A stretch of DNA of 52,000 nt, from the NCBI GenBank assembly GCA_905221605.1, contig CAJNDS010002832.1, positions 64,001 to 116,000 on the forward strand, read 5' to 3'. Under the pieces are notes generated by a model, which saw nothing but the letters and a program-made list of their open reading frames with translations, did not search any database and was not told the origin of the DNA. Position 1 is the stretch's first letter. Each line of letters begins with the position of its first letter. The position numbers and the translations under genes are program-made. Source of the stretch: Symbiodinium natans. Its lineage: Eukaryota; Sar; Dinophyceae; Suessiales; Symbiodiniaceae. Shown in pieces: positions 10,004 to 20,168 of this stretch.

Positions 10004-11250
10004 AACCGAGGCTGAATGTCACACCAAAGTGATGGAGCCTAGCTTTCCAGCTTGTTAGCGCGCATTTTGTGCGCAAACAAGGAGATCATTGACTTCGAGC
10101 TGCGCCGCGCTTATCTGACGGAGAGAGGAGAGGATGATGTGGACTAGAGATGAAGACCAGCGATTATATACAAGTCTAGTAAACGTAGGTCCTCGTAGGT
10201 CGAAGGGTGCTGCGCTCAGGTTCCACCCAGACACCTTCCACGGTCCGTCGAGCGGCCATGTGTTTGGTGTGGTAGGATGTTGTAGGCAACATGACATGTT
10301 CTCAGATTTCTCAGCCTGGAGCTCATGGGCCGCGACCCATCCCGTTCTTTTGGCAGGGGTGTCAGGCACGTGCTGGAGCCAAAAGTGTTGGAGGCGAGAG
10401 CATGCTTCTGTTGCACGCATGCCATGCGGCATTTCTATCCTCTGTACCTTTGATCGCGCCTGATCGCTTCTTTTCGTCGGATTTGACTTTAAAGCCCTCC
10501 CGCTCGAGGAAGTGGAGGCACTTGCAAAATCTTGCAAAAAAGACAGCACTCGCTACTAAATTGAGCAGAACACAGGCACCTCCCACCTTCCAGGAATCAA
10601 CCGCACATCTTGGAGCCAAGAGATCATTTGCAGACAGGCATGTCGCAATGGCGCTTCCATTGCGTTTCACGCGAATTGTTGCTGCAATTCTTGTGCGTTT
10701 CTTGACCTTGACTTCGCGTTCAAGTGAGCCAGCGGATCATTTGAGGCATGCTTGCTGATTGCCCCCCGAAAAGCTCACTCCTAACGCAAGCCTTTGCAGT
10801 GAACATATTCTTGATGCCTGCTGATTATCCAATGCGTTTGTCTCCCGAGCGTTTTCGTGGTTCGTGTGCACCAGTGGGTGGATGCGGCGTCGCTGAATGT
10901 GAAGACCTGGTGCCATGGAGTACGCGGCTGCACAAGCCACCTGGCATCCGCGGACGTGGCTGCCGGGGGGGAAGAACGGCTGCATCAGGAAATGAGCTCG
11001 AGGCTGAAAGGGCAAGAGTCGGGAAGAAACGAAGAGAAGAGCTAGAAAACGGAAGAGCAATAATGAAGAACACGAGTCGGGAAAGCCAGGCTGAGTCTTC
11101 GGGACGTGGGCTCCGTTTTCTTGGACGCGCCGCCTCTCACTTTCCTGTCTCCCCACTTTACCGCGACTCGCCGATGGTCGGCCTTAGCAGAGAGCTGTCG
11201 CCAACTGTTTCGGTGCTCAGTTGTCAAAAGGCGGCTGGAAATTTTCTTCC
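10004..11250. other. Mostly non-coding, possible orphan exons
   Basis: Stretches at about 10851-10960 (VRVHQWVDAASLNVKTW) and 10648-10755 look weakly exon-like but cannot be tied to a gene. An exon-like piece at 11261-11369 (NYHYFVLTGEVRTRHFPPKL) follows a good AG acceptor and may belong to the synthase gene that follows. Confidence 0.35.
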
Positions 11251-11491
11251 GCGCACAGGTGTTGCAGAACTACCACTACTTTGTCTTGACAGGGGAGGTT
11301 CGCACGCGACACTTTCCTCCGAAGCTGTTGGGCGAGACGGACGCCGAAGGGCCAGCATTGAGATCTAGTGACTATATATGACTATAGGGGATTCCGGCTG
11401 GGAGGTCACAGTTGTAATTTCTGGGATTTGGGCATGCCGACGAAGTGGCCGTTGTCAATCGTTGTCACAGAGGCATCCTGATCTTGTTGCA

Positions 11492-14443
11492 GGACGAGCT
11501 CTTGTGCGTAGACAAGCCTGTCAACTTCACCTGTGCCTACGGTGGAAGGGAGCCGTTGCCGCCGGTTGCCGCAAGCCTAGCTTGTAGAGACACCAACCGA
11601 CGAATGCATTTGAGTGCTCATCGTGCTGGCTATGGCTGCCAAGTCTGGTGCAAAGACGCCAGCGCAGCTGCTGAACAGCGAGAAGGCGTGCCTGCCTGGA
11701 AGCTTGTGAGCTCCATGATTACAGCAGAAACGTACAGCAGAAACGTACTGTAGGGAATCATCTCGATGATTGTTGAGCATGACTTTCCGCTTGGGCGAAA
11801 GACTAGAACGTCTCAACATGATTTCAGCACTATCCTAGAGAGGTGTCTTTTGCTACGGAATATGGAGGAATTGCGGGACAAGCGCAGCTGCAAACCTGCC
11901 CCTCTGCGAACCTGCTACTCCGGGGTTTCCGAATGTAGGGGTACCTTATTGGGGCCCCGACAAAAAGGGGATCCTCCTATGTGGGCTGTATTCTAGACGT
12001 CCCCCATGGTCCCCCCATTACAAGACAATTCAATGGCAACTGGCAGCAGCCCGCGGGCTCAGCGGCACCTGCGCACCCCCGCAAAAAACCCAAACAATGT
12101 GAACGCGTGGCTAAAGACGAGTCTGCCATGTCTGCCCCTTTCGACTGGGACGACTCGTTCCATTTAAGAGGGGCTGGGCCAGACTGACTGAGGCAGCGCC
12201 TGCCTGTGCTGTTGATAAGTTGCTGCCAGGTACAGAGCTACGTGAACCATACATGACTCATGACCCTCTCGTTGGCAGACTCATCTGCCGGGAGAGCTCA
12301 AGACACATCCATCTAGAACCTAGCAGATGTGAGTCTCGGTGTCTTTTCCAAAGCCATCAGCCAGGATGCTGTCCAACTCCATGAGTACCTGGCTCTCAAG
12401 TTCGACTACGAGACAGCTCTTGGCACCCGAGAATTTTGGGCCGAGGCTGGGGTTGGTGAACGTTTCAAAGGATGCTTTGCCAACATCTCGAAGACAGAGA
12501 GGTGGAAAGGAAAGGTCTCAAGACGCAGCCGTGCCAATGCGGAAAGTGCGGCATCTGTGCCTGAGCTGCAAGTGGGCTTTGGGGCTTTGGCAGTGTCATA
12601 TTCAGGAGCCGAAGCATCGAGAAAAATACAAATGTATGCTCCAGAAGCTATCAGATAAAGGTTTGCGAGCACCATTTCTACAGCGTGCGAAGACAACACC
12701 TTTGCAGAGAGCAATGAAGAATCCATGCTGCTGGGCACAGTCTTGATCCAGGCAGACTATGCTAAGACCCACTAGGGAAGAGCAATCATGGTTTTGGGCC
12801 ACATCACTGCTGGGCATCTCCACCTTAGGGGGAACCACTTCAAAAAAACAGCAGAATTTTAGTCCCCAGTCCCAAGCTTTCCAGGCTTCCCAGGTTTTTT
12901 TAGGGGGGTCCAGGAATTCCCGGCTTCCAAAAACACAAATCTTAGGAGGGGTTTGCAGGGAGCACCCAGATGTTTTTTTTTTTTGGGGGGGCAGGAGCCC
13001 CCGCGCGCGGAAATGTCACTGCCGCCCTAACGAAGTCTCCAGGGGGTCCCCTAGAAGGCACCCAAGGGATCCACAGGCAGTCCACCCCCAAGCCCTGAAG
13101 CGTCCCTGAGTCGACGTGGGGCGGGTTCCACGCCTCTATGGAAATGCTGCCGGGTGACTCCCCAGCCCCCCGCGTGTGCAGCGCATCTTCCAATCCATCC
13201 AACACGCCGCCAGGGTCGACGGATCCGAACCTTCCGAGAACCCTTAAGCCAAAATACCATACCCTCGGTTGTGGTGGGGCGCATTAAGGCCGAAACCATA
13301 GCAGATCCCGTGGGCTCACGCATGCAAACAGGAGAGTTTCCTTTAAGGGGACCTGGGAAAAGGACAAATGGTTGCTAGGTGAATAATTACGCTCCGTGCT
13401 TCGCCAGTGGGGGGGTCACCCAGAACCACCTCGTGGGGGGGTTAGGCTCCGTGCTTCACCAGTGGGGGCGGGAGACAAAAGCCTTACCAGAAGCACCTGC
13501 GTCACCGCCACGCGTGATAAAAACCTTACCACAAGCACCTGCATCACCGCCACGCGTTTTGCCAAGATAAAAACCTTACCACAAGCACCTGCATCACCGC
13601 CACGCGTTTTAGCAAGACAAAAACCTTACCAGAAGCACCTGCGTCACCGCCTCGCGTTTTGCCAAGATAAAAACCTTACCAGAAGCGCCTGCGTCACCGC
13701 CACGCGATTGCCAAGACAAAATCCTTGCCACAAGCACCTGCATCACCGCCACGCGTTCTGCCAAGACAAAAACCTTACCACAAGCACCTGCGTCACCGCC
13801 ACACGTTTGGCCAAGACAAACCTTACCAGAAGCACCTGTGTCACCGCCACGCGTTTTGCCAGGACAAAACCTTACCAGAAGCACCTGCATCACCGCCACG
13901 CGTTTTGCCAAGACATAAACCATAGCAAAAAACCTTACCAGAAGCACCGGCGTCACCGCCACGCGTTTGGCCAAGACAAAATCCTTTCCACAAAGCACCT
14001 GCGTCACCGCCACGCGTTTTGCCAAGACAAAAACCTGTGACCACAAGCACCTGCGAAACACACCTTTACCAAGACAAAACCTTACCACAAGCACTTGCAT
14101 CACCGCCACCCGTTTTGTCAAGACAAAAACCTTACCACAAGCACCTGCGTCACCGCCACACGTTTTGCCAAGACAGAAACTTTCCACAAGCACCTACGTC
14201 ACTGCCATGTGTTTTGGCAAGACAAAAACCTTACCAGAAGCACCTGCGTCACCTCCACGCGTTTGCCAAGACAAAAACCTTACCAGAAGCACCCTGCGTC
14301 ACTGCCACGCGTTTTGCCAAGACAAAAAACCCTTACCACAAGCACCTGCCTCTCCTATGTTCTGAAAATTCTTGGAAACTTTTTTGTGAAATTGCTAGGA
14401 CTAGAATTATCCGGAGTCCCACATAAAACGGCTTGGAAGAGAG

Positions 14444-14487
<44 letters not shown>

Positions 14488-17400
14488 CAGGGAGAGAGAG
14501 AGAGGGAGCACGGGGGTAAGTGTTTCTCTATAGGCAGAGAGTCGAGGTTAGAGTACAGGGGGTAAGTGCGTCTACTTAGGCAGAGGAGGTCCAGTGGCAG
14601 GTTACCGAGCCACCTCGTAAGAGGTTAGGGGGGAGGCGTCAGTGGGGGGGTTACCCAGAACCTCCCCTCGTGGTGGGTGCAGGGCAGGAAAAAAGGTTGC
14701 TGGTTGAGTACCGTGCTTCGCCAGTGGAGGGGTTCGGGTCTCCCAGAACCACCTCCTGGAAGTGTTAGGGGTGTCCGTATGTCTGTGCACGTATGCTTGC
14801 GCGCACGTGAACATGCAGGATATGGCTTGTATGCATGCATCATGCGCCTGTGTAGGATGTGTAGGTTATATGCCGCCGGGGCACATCTATAGCATCCATA
14901 AGCGTAAGGGTTCACGTATGGATGGGTCATAATGTATCTGTGCATCGTGTGCACGCCTGTACATGTGTACGTACGCACAGATTCATGTGACATATGGATG
15001 AATGAGAGCATGTAGACTGCCACATGTATGTGTGTGCATGCGTAGCCACGTACGTACGCTTTTGTAGATGTGTAAGGCACTATCACGTTCAGGAACTGGA
15101 TATTCGGCTCCAAGACCTCCCTGCTTGAGCATTCGGTTCCCTGAAATTTCAGAGCCGAGGTGCTTGCATGCAAGCGGGCTGCTGCATCCGGTTGGATAAG
15201 GAGGGGGGGGGGCCTGGAGGCTTTGGGTTTTTTTGAGGGGGGAGGCTTGAAACTTGGCACTGTGCTGCGTCTACAAGAGGAGACGTCGGGCGTGATGGTG
15301 GCAGCCAAGACCAAGAACGGCTTTCCCGAGATTCGGATGCTCTGCTCACAGCCTCTGCTCTTGCTCACCTGTGTCGGCTGTCTGTGTGTTCACTGTGGGC
15401 ATACGTCCTGTTCTTCCATGTCTTCAAGGCAGTTCAAAAGCGAGCACAGCCTGGAGGAAGGAGGAACGGAGAAGTCTTACTTCGCCCTGGTGCGTGGACA
15501 GGTGCCTTTTGCGCGTGGGTGGCTGCAGTTAAGTGGAGACTTCTGGAGACACAGCTGCCCTGAGGTCCAGGTTCCCGTGAAACCCATGCGCCCGAATGAG
15601 GCGCGCTTGATTTTGCCGGGCCTCTCTGTGAGTAGCCCCACCCCCGCCCTCCCGGGGGCCTCTGAGCCTAGATTGAGCCGCCCCTTGAATTTTGTGCAGG
15701 ACTGGAAGCATGAGCCGCACGAGAGCAGCGAGCACGGCCGCCTCTTCCTCGGGCCTCGCATGGCAGAGTGTTCTTGATTTTGTGCCATGTTCTCCGCCCG
15801 CCCACGTGTAACCCTAAACCCTAAACCCTAAACCCTAAACCCTAAACCCTAAACCCTAAACCCTAAACCCTAAACCCTAAACGCTTGCGAAACGGGTGGG
15901 AAAAAAAACCCTAAACCCTATAAACCAGGACGAGGACGAATAGAGATTGCGATGTTGTTTGATCAGGCCTGGGTCTGTGGCTTCGGCCAATTCTTCGGCT
16001 TTGCGTCGTTCATTTGCAGTGTGGGTCTGGGCTGGGGCACTTGCTGCAGGCGAAGGGGATGGCATCTTGTTGGAATGATCCCAAGAGCGGCAAGGGAAAG
16101 GCCCAGCAGAATGGACAAGCTGGCAAAGGCCTGGCCGAAAAGTGTGACAAAAGCGTGACCCAGCCTGAACGTGCGCATCTCGGCAGGCTGGACAGATGGA
16201 GGCGGCGATGCGGCAGGAGCCGGATTTGTGAAACGCTTCTAGAGATCTGGCCAGTGTTGCTAAGTGACTGCTAGAGTGGTCTGACATGACCTATGAAAGG
16301 AAAGACGCCGAGAAGGCTATATGCACTTACCTTCTACGAGCCTATCGCCTGGTTCACCAACCAAGATCGAGAGCAGTCGGCATCCCAGAAGCACATTGTC
16401 ATCTTGGAGAAGCGGATCTCTGCTGCGCCATGAGTTGGGATGTTCCCCCTTACACTAACAGTCACTGACAGTCCTTAATAGGGATTGTAGTAGCCCCTAT
16501 TGTAATCCCTATTAAGGACTGCTAGTCTAAGGGGGAACATCGCAAGCCATGAGGTTTACGCTGCTGCATGTTCAGCTTGTGACGGGCCCGACGCTTAGCA
16601 AGTCCTTTGTTGGCTCGTGGCTTTTGAATTGTCTGTGTTCTTGGGGCCCATGAACGGACTAACCGAGCCAACGTGAACTCACGCAGTAATGCCTTTCCAT
16701 GATCGCATGGTCGTCTGTTTGCTTGGTCTCGGCTACTGCTAGTGTGTTCGTGAGGTAGACAGGAAAGAGAGTCATTTTCTGGTGTAATTGGTTGCTACTT
16801 TTTGACTTTAAAAGTTTGTTAGCTGTCTTTCTTACCGGAGGCAGTGCAACGAGGGGCGAGAATGGTTTTGAATGAATTGAACCTTCTTCTATTTTTTTGT
16901 TTCTGTTTGTTCCCCACCTTCGGTGTGGGGTTGTTAGATTTTGAACTCGACTCTTCTCCTCGCCCCGGAACTCTTCGACTCTTCTCCTCGCCCGGTCTAC
17001 TCCTAGAGACTCCCTGGAGTATCCAACCCAGAGACTTTCTGGAGTGCCCAACCCCGGAGACTCCCTGAGGCTCAACCCCAAAGACTCCCTGGAGTGCCCA
17101 ACGCCGGAGACTCCCTGAGTGCCCAACCCCAGAGACTCCCTGGAGTGCCCAACCTAAGGTGGGGATGTTCGAAGTAAACTAATGTAGTCTTTAACTGAGT
17201 TGTTTCCTTGGTCCCTACACGCATGAGATGCAAACAACTCCTGACATCTTGTCTGCAAAGGCTTGTGGTTCGCCTTGGAATTTGGCCTAAGAAGCTGCAC
17301 TACCCTGAGGTAAAACATAGCAAGAAAATAACTGAGCTGTAGGGTTTAGGGTTACTAGTCATTGCTCCGTCCCGTCTCCCCCCTTCTCCCGGGGTTTAGG

Positions 17401-17945
17401 GAGACCGGGATGCAAAAGGGTTTAGTGCTCACACGCCCTGTCTAATTAACAGTCCGTTGAATTTTCGGAGACTGTTCAAAAGCTTGGTTGTGGTTGTTGA
17501 TTGTTTTTGTTTGGGACTTTAACACAAAACCTTTGCGCACATACAAAGAGATCTGGTTTGAAGCGCACGCTCGAATTACTAAATGGGGTTTGGGCATCTG
17601 AACCCACAACGCAAGCTGTCGCTTGCTTCTGCTGAGGCCGAACACACCAGATCAGGCCCGATTTGCACGTTGCATGTGTTGCCAATGTGTGGACAGAGGT
17701 GACTGCAGAAGTCAGGTTTCACTGCAGTGCCATTGGCTTTCCCATCGTGGGGGATTGCCAGTACGGTGCTCCGCCGGATACTTACACGTCTTTTGGGGGG
17801 AACTCTGTGTCGCTGGAAAGAGTGTTTGATGGAGTGTTAATGGAGGTTTTGCATGTCAGTTCATGTCGATTCCGAAGGCAAAGAGATCGAGATTGGGCCA
17901 AAAGAGTTTTCTTGCACTCTTACGAGGCAGGCCTGGGTACGCGGG
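11492..17945 (+). CDS. RluA-type RNA pseudouridine synthase, scattered exons
   Basis: Pseudouridine synthases of the RluA family isomerise uridine in rRNA or tRNA. Their conserved blocks appear here in the right order on one strand. 11492-11577 reads DELLCVDKP, the early KP block. 15277-15345 reads EETSGVMVAAKT, the catalytic-loop block. 15430-15510 reads EKSYFALVRGQVP, the K-x-Y-x-A-L-V-x-G block. 16318-16425 reads ALTFYEPIAWF then QKHIVILEKRI, the A-x-T-x-Y block. 17709-17790 reads VRFHCSAIGFPIVGDCQYG, the R-x-H...GHPIxGDxxYG block. About 17907-17940 reads AKRVFLHSYEAG, the LHA-like block. Introns are long and repeat-filled. In the frame through 15268-15291 the motif is RLQEETSG, with Gln where the catalytic Asp of RLDxxTSG should be, unless an exon boundary at CTACAAG|AG supplies the Asp from upstream. 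Exon limits are approximate. Confidence 0.68.
11923..12015. repeat. G-rich dispersed repeat, copy 2
   Basis: GGGTTTCCGAATGTAGG then GGGGTACCTTATTGGGG, AAAAAGGGGATCC and a pyrimidine-rich end CCCCCATGGTCCCCCC. Same block order as 9027-9125. Confidence 0.55.
13393..13470. repeat. CGTGCTTCGCCAGTGG repeat, first blocks
   Basis: CCGTGCTTCGCCAGTGGGGG, then ACCCAGAACCACCTCGTGG and GGTTAGG, followed at 13450 by a second start CCGTGCTTCACCAGTGG. Related blocks sit on the far side of the minisatellite at 14636-14680 and 14709-14770, so the two sets bracket it. Confidence 0.6.
13478..14352. repeat. 52-bp minisatellite, about 18 copies
   Basis: The unit runs AAAACCTTACCAGAAGCACC, then TGCGTCACCGCCACGCG, then TTTTGCCAAGACA, about 50-52 bases. 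I count about 18 occurrences of the AAGCACCTG core from 13491 to 14347, with point changes and small indels. Because the length is not fixed to a multiple of three, several frames stay open on both strands; these frames (PQAPASPPRV, HKHLRHRHAF and others) are products of the repeat, not genes. Confidence 0.9.
14436..14506 (+). repeat. (GA)n microsatellite
   Basis: About 65 bases of GA with interruptions, directly after the minisatellite. Confidence 0.9.
14636..14770. repeat. CGTGCTTCGCCAGTGG repeat, second blocks
   Basis: GTTACCCAGAACCTCCCCTCG at about 14650 and CCGTGCTTCGCCAGTGGAGG, then CCCAGAACCACCTCCTGG at 14709-14760. Homologous to 13393-13470. Confidence 0.6.
14771..15060. repeat. Alternating Py/Pu region rich in CATG, GTGCAC and GTACGT
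   Basis: About 290 bases dense in short alternating purine/pyrimidine words (GTATGC, GTGCAC, GTACGT, CATGTG). Looks like a degenerate TG/CA-type microsatellite in the synthase intron. Confidence 0.5.
15810..15925 (-). repeat. Telomere-type (CCCTAAA)n array
   Basis: About ten perfect tandem CCCTAAA units at 15810-15881, and two more after a short break at 15908-15922. The cleanest telomere-type array in the window. It is interstitial, between exons of the pseudouridine synthase gene. Confidence 0.95.
16439..16541. mobile_element. Foldback MITE-like element, copy 2 (best preserved)
   Basis: 103 bases with perfect 14-base terminal inverted repeats GATGTTCCCCCTTA (16439-16452) and TAAGGGGGAACATC (16528-16541). 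A perfect internal palindrome arm CAGTCCTTAATAGGGATT lies at 16469-16486 with its complement at 16504-16521. No coding capacity. Lies just after an exon of the synthase gene. Confidence 0.8.
17006..17155. repeat. 25-27 bp minisatellite, about six copies
   Basis: Unit GAGACTCCCTGGAGTGCCCA followed by ACCCC, with shortened variants. Preceded by two copies of TCGACTCTTCTCCTCGCCC at about 16948-16992. In the last large intron of the synthase gene. Confidence 0.85.
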
Positions 17946-18449
17946 GCCCTGCATGGGATGTCGTGTATTTTGCATGTCAGACATGTTGAAGAGCTCTCGG
18001 CGTGGCTTGCAGACCAGATTTCGGGAACCCTTCACCAACCGGTGGTTTGAGGCGGCATGCGCGTGAGCAAGAGCAGGTTGTAGCAGACTGCGTCGGATTG
18101 CAGCGGCATGTGCCACGTTTTCATCGTGCTGTGCTGTTCTTGTGGAGGCTACGTCTCCGCTGCCGCAAGATCTGGGTCAGCTGCTGTGTGGTTTGGTCTT
18201 GGACCGCGTGAAGGTCTGGGGTTTTCTGTTCACACGAAGCTCTCACACCGAACTGCTAGTACCACAAAACCGGTACCACCAAACCCTAAACCCGGAACAA
18301 GGCCCGCCAGAATCACACCTATGCGGGTGCCAAATCACCCTAAGCCCTAATTAACCCCGATGGAGACATCCTCATGGTGTCAAAAGGCATATGGGGGTGG
18401 CAGCCTTTGACCAGGAAGGATGTCGAAGCTTCCTGTCCAGAAGGCAGGT

Positions 18450-18648
18450 TTTATATGTATATATATATAATAGAAATACATAAATAAATAAATATATACA
18501 TATATATATAAGTAAATTTAAATGAATACATAAATAGATAAATACATAAAAAATATATATTTATATATTTATATATTATAAATAGTATAATATAATATAA
18601 CATCATATCATATCATATGATATCATAGAATATAGTATAATTTTAACG
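18450..18648. repeat. AT-rich low-complexity island
   Basis: About 200 bases of ATATAT/AAATA/TATCATA words in an otherwise GC-rich window. No gene; the abrupt composition change could reflect microsatellite expansion or an inserted AT-rich segment. Confidence 0.85.
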
Positions 18649-18734
18649 CTACGCGACCCGCCTCGGCCCGGCCCAGCGCATCCGCGTGAGCATGGTGATT
18701 CCGCAGCGCCCAAGTCGCCGGACCCCAAGCAATA

Positions 18735-18862
18735 AGGGTTGGGTTTAGGGTTCCGGGTTTATGGTTTGGGGTTTAGGGTTGAGGGTTAGTGAAGGGTTGA
18801 GGGCTTAGGACTCAAGGTTCACGGTTTGGGGTTTCGTTTTTTTGGGTTTAGGTTCAAGCCAA
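18735..18862 (+). repeat. Degenerate telomere-type TTTAGGG cluster
   Basis: Many GGGTTTAGGG-related units with drift (GGGTTGAGGG, GGTTTGGGG), ending in a G-rich run. Confidence 0.8.
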
Positions 18863-18980
18863 ACCCTCAAGCAAAAGGGGGGAGGGGGTCGGAACAGGGG
18901 GGGGGCAGAGTAGGCGGGGGGGGGGAAGCGGGGCCTGCTGGGCGGGGCTTCAACTGCCCCTGGTCCTGGCGAACTTTCAG

Positions 18981-19062
18981 ATTGTGGTCACCCACGGGGA
19001 GGTGCCCTTTCCAGGCGGGGAGGATTTGGAGGGGGTGCCTGTTCTCACAACCTATACACCTT
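18981..19062 (+). CDS. Orphan exon, unknown
   Basis: After an AG at 18979-18980, the frame reads IVVTHGEVPFPGGEDLEGVP and on to LTTY before a TA microsatellite. Exon-like composition, but too short to assign. Confidence 0.35.
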
Positions 19063-19064
19063 CG

Positions 19065-19066
<2 letters not shown>

Positions 19067-19100
<34 letters not shown>
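19067..19100. repeat. (TA)n tract
   Basis: About 34 bases of TA. Confidence 0.9.
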
Positions 19101-19103
<3 letters not shown>

Positions 19104-19394
19104 AGGAATGTCTCTCTTATGTACCGCTGTCTTTTTGGGACTTTTGAAAAGGGTTTTTGATGGAGAGGTGATGTTTCAGAGAAAAATGCTTCTATCCAAA
19201 AGCAAGGGCATCCTTGTACAGTTTTGTGCAGCCCCATTGTAGGCAGCATGCCGCCTTGAAGGCAATCTTCAAGTCAGGAGCCCAGCCATCTCAAAAGACG
19301 CGGTCGCAGCTGAAGGGTCGTAAGTCTAAGGCAATACGATGCATCGACGAAGCTTCTTCGCTCTCGCGATGCACCGGTCAATGCTGCAAAGATT

Positions 19395-20168
19395 GTGGCA
19401 GAGACTTCTGAGTTCCCGGTCCAGGTACATGGCAAAGTGGAACAAAGCCAACCAAGCGACCATTCATGTAGCACTCGTGGGCATGAGTGCTGTGGCTCGA
19501 TTTTGCTTGGGCAGGCAAGTCAGCCTGGTCCGTCTGGTCATGCTGGTCATGCTGGTCATCCTGATCAGCCTGGTCAGCCTGCAGACACGTCAGACCAGTG
19601 GTGGCGGGGCCAGTCCTGGGGTCACGAGAACGGGAAGTGGTCGTCGCCATGGGCGAAGAAACCAAGCGGCAAAGGCCAGTCACAGGAGGACTCCGACAGC
19701 GACGAAGCCTGGGGCACCTGGAAGCCCACAAAGGCGGCAACCAGGCCCAGCAATGGGGTGCCCGAGCCTGAGGCAAAGAGGCCTGCTTGCCGTTGCCTGT
19801 GCGGTTGTATTGATTCATTGGTGCATGCATTCCTCAAGAACCCTGTGGCCAGACCGCGGCTGGCTGCACCGGCTGCCGCACCGGCCGCCACACCGGCCGC
19901 CGCACCGGCTGCCGCACCGGTTGCCGCACCGGCTGTCGCACCGGCCGCGGCACCGGCTGCCGCACCGGCTGCCGCACGGGCTGCTGCACCGGTGGCATTG
20001 CAGCGGTCAGTTTGGAAGAGGATGGAATCCCGCCGAGAGGCACCGCGAGCATGGGAGAATGCCTTGTGCTTTTGCACGTGGCAACCTTCCGCTGACGTCG
20101 CTCTTGCCGTCAGGCTGGTGTTTTCTACTACCTCAACACCGTCACGAATCAGACGGAGGCAGACTTGA
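19395..20168 (+). CDS. Low-complexity hypothetical protein or exon
   Basis: A 257-codon frame opening at 19395. The middle part (QWWRGQSW, then NGKWSSPWAKKPSGK, then an acidic-serine stretch EDSDSDEAWG) has protein-like, Trp-rich low-complexity character. The part after 19860 is an Ala/Pro minisatellite, and after 20000 the sequence looks random. I see no domain. It is probably an exon of a larger gene ending somewhere before the minisatellite; the ends are uncertain. Confidence 0.3.
   Translation: MAETSEFPVQVHGKVEQSQPSDHSCSTRGHECCGSILLGQASQPGPSGHAGHAGHPDQPGQPADTSDQWWRGQSWGHENGKWSSPWAKKPSGKGQSQEDSDSDEAWGTWKPTKAATRPSNGVPEPEAKRPACRCLCGCIDSLVHAFLKNPVARPRLAAPAAAPAATPAAAPAAAPVAAPAVAPAAAPAAAPAAARAAAPVALQRSVWKRMESRREAPRAWENALCFCTWQPSADVALAVRLVFSTTSTPSRIRRRQT
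19861..19992. repeat. 12-bp CCGCACCGGCTG minisatellite
   Basis: About eleven units of CCGCACCGGCTG and variants. Open in several frames on both strands (Ala-Pro, His-Arg-Pro, Val-Arg-Gln-Pro), all artificial. Confidence 0.9.

Larger units (their letters stand above)
11578..15240. other. Long repeat-filled intron of the pseudouridine synthase gene
   Basis: About 3.7 kb between the KP-block exon and the catalytic-block exon. It holds the G-rich dispersed repeat, the 52-bp minisatellite, CGTGCTTCGCCAGTGG blocks and a GA tract. A stretch at about 12379-12440 (LHEYLALKFDYETALG) may be a further exon. Confidence 0.5.

Noticed and set aside
13478-14352. CRISPR array
   Set aside because: The units repeat in full with no unique spacers, and the context is eukaryotic.
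13396-14565. Several overlapping open frames of 130-215 codons on both strands
   Set aside because: They are frames of the 52-base minisatellite. Pro/Ala, His/Lys or Thr-rich products are repeat artefacts.
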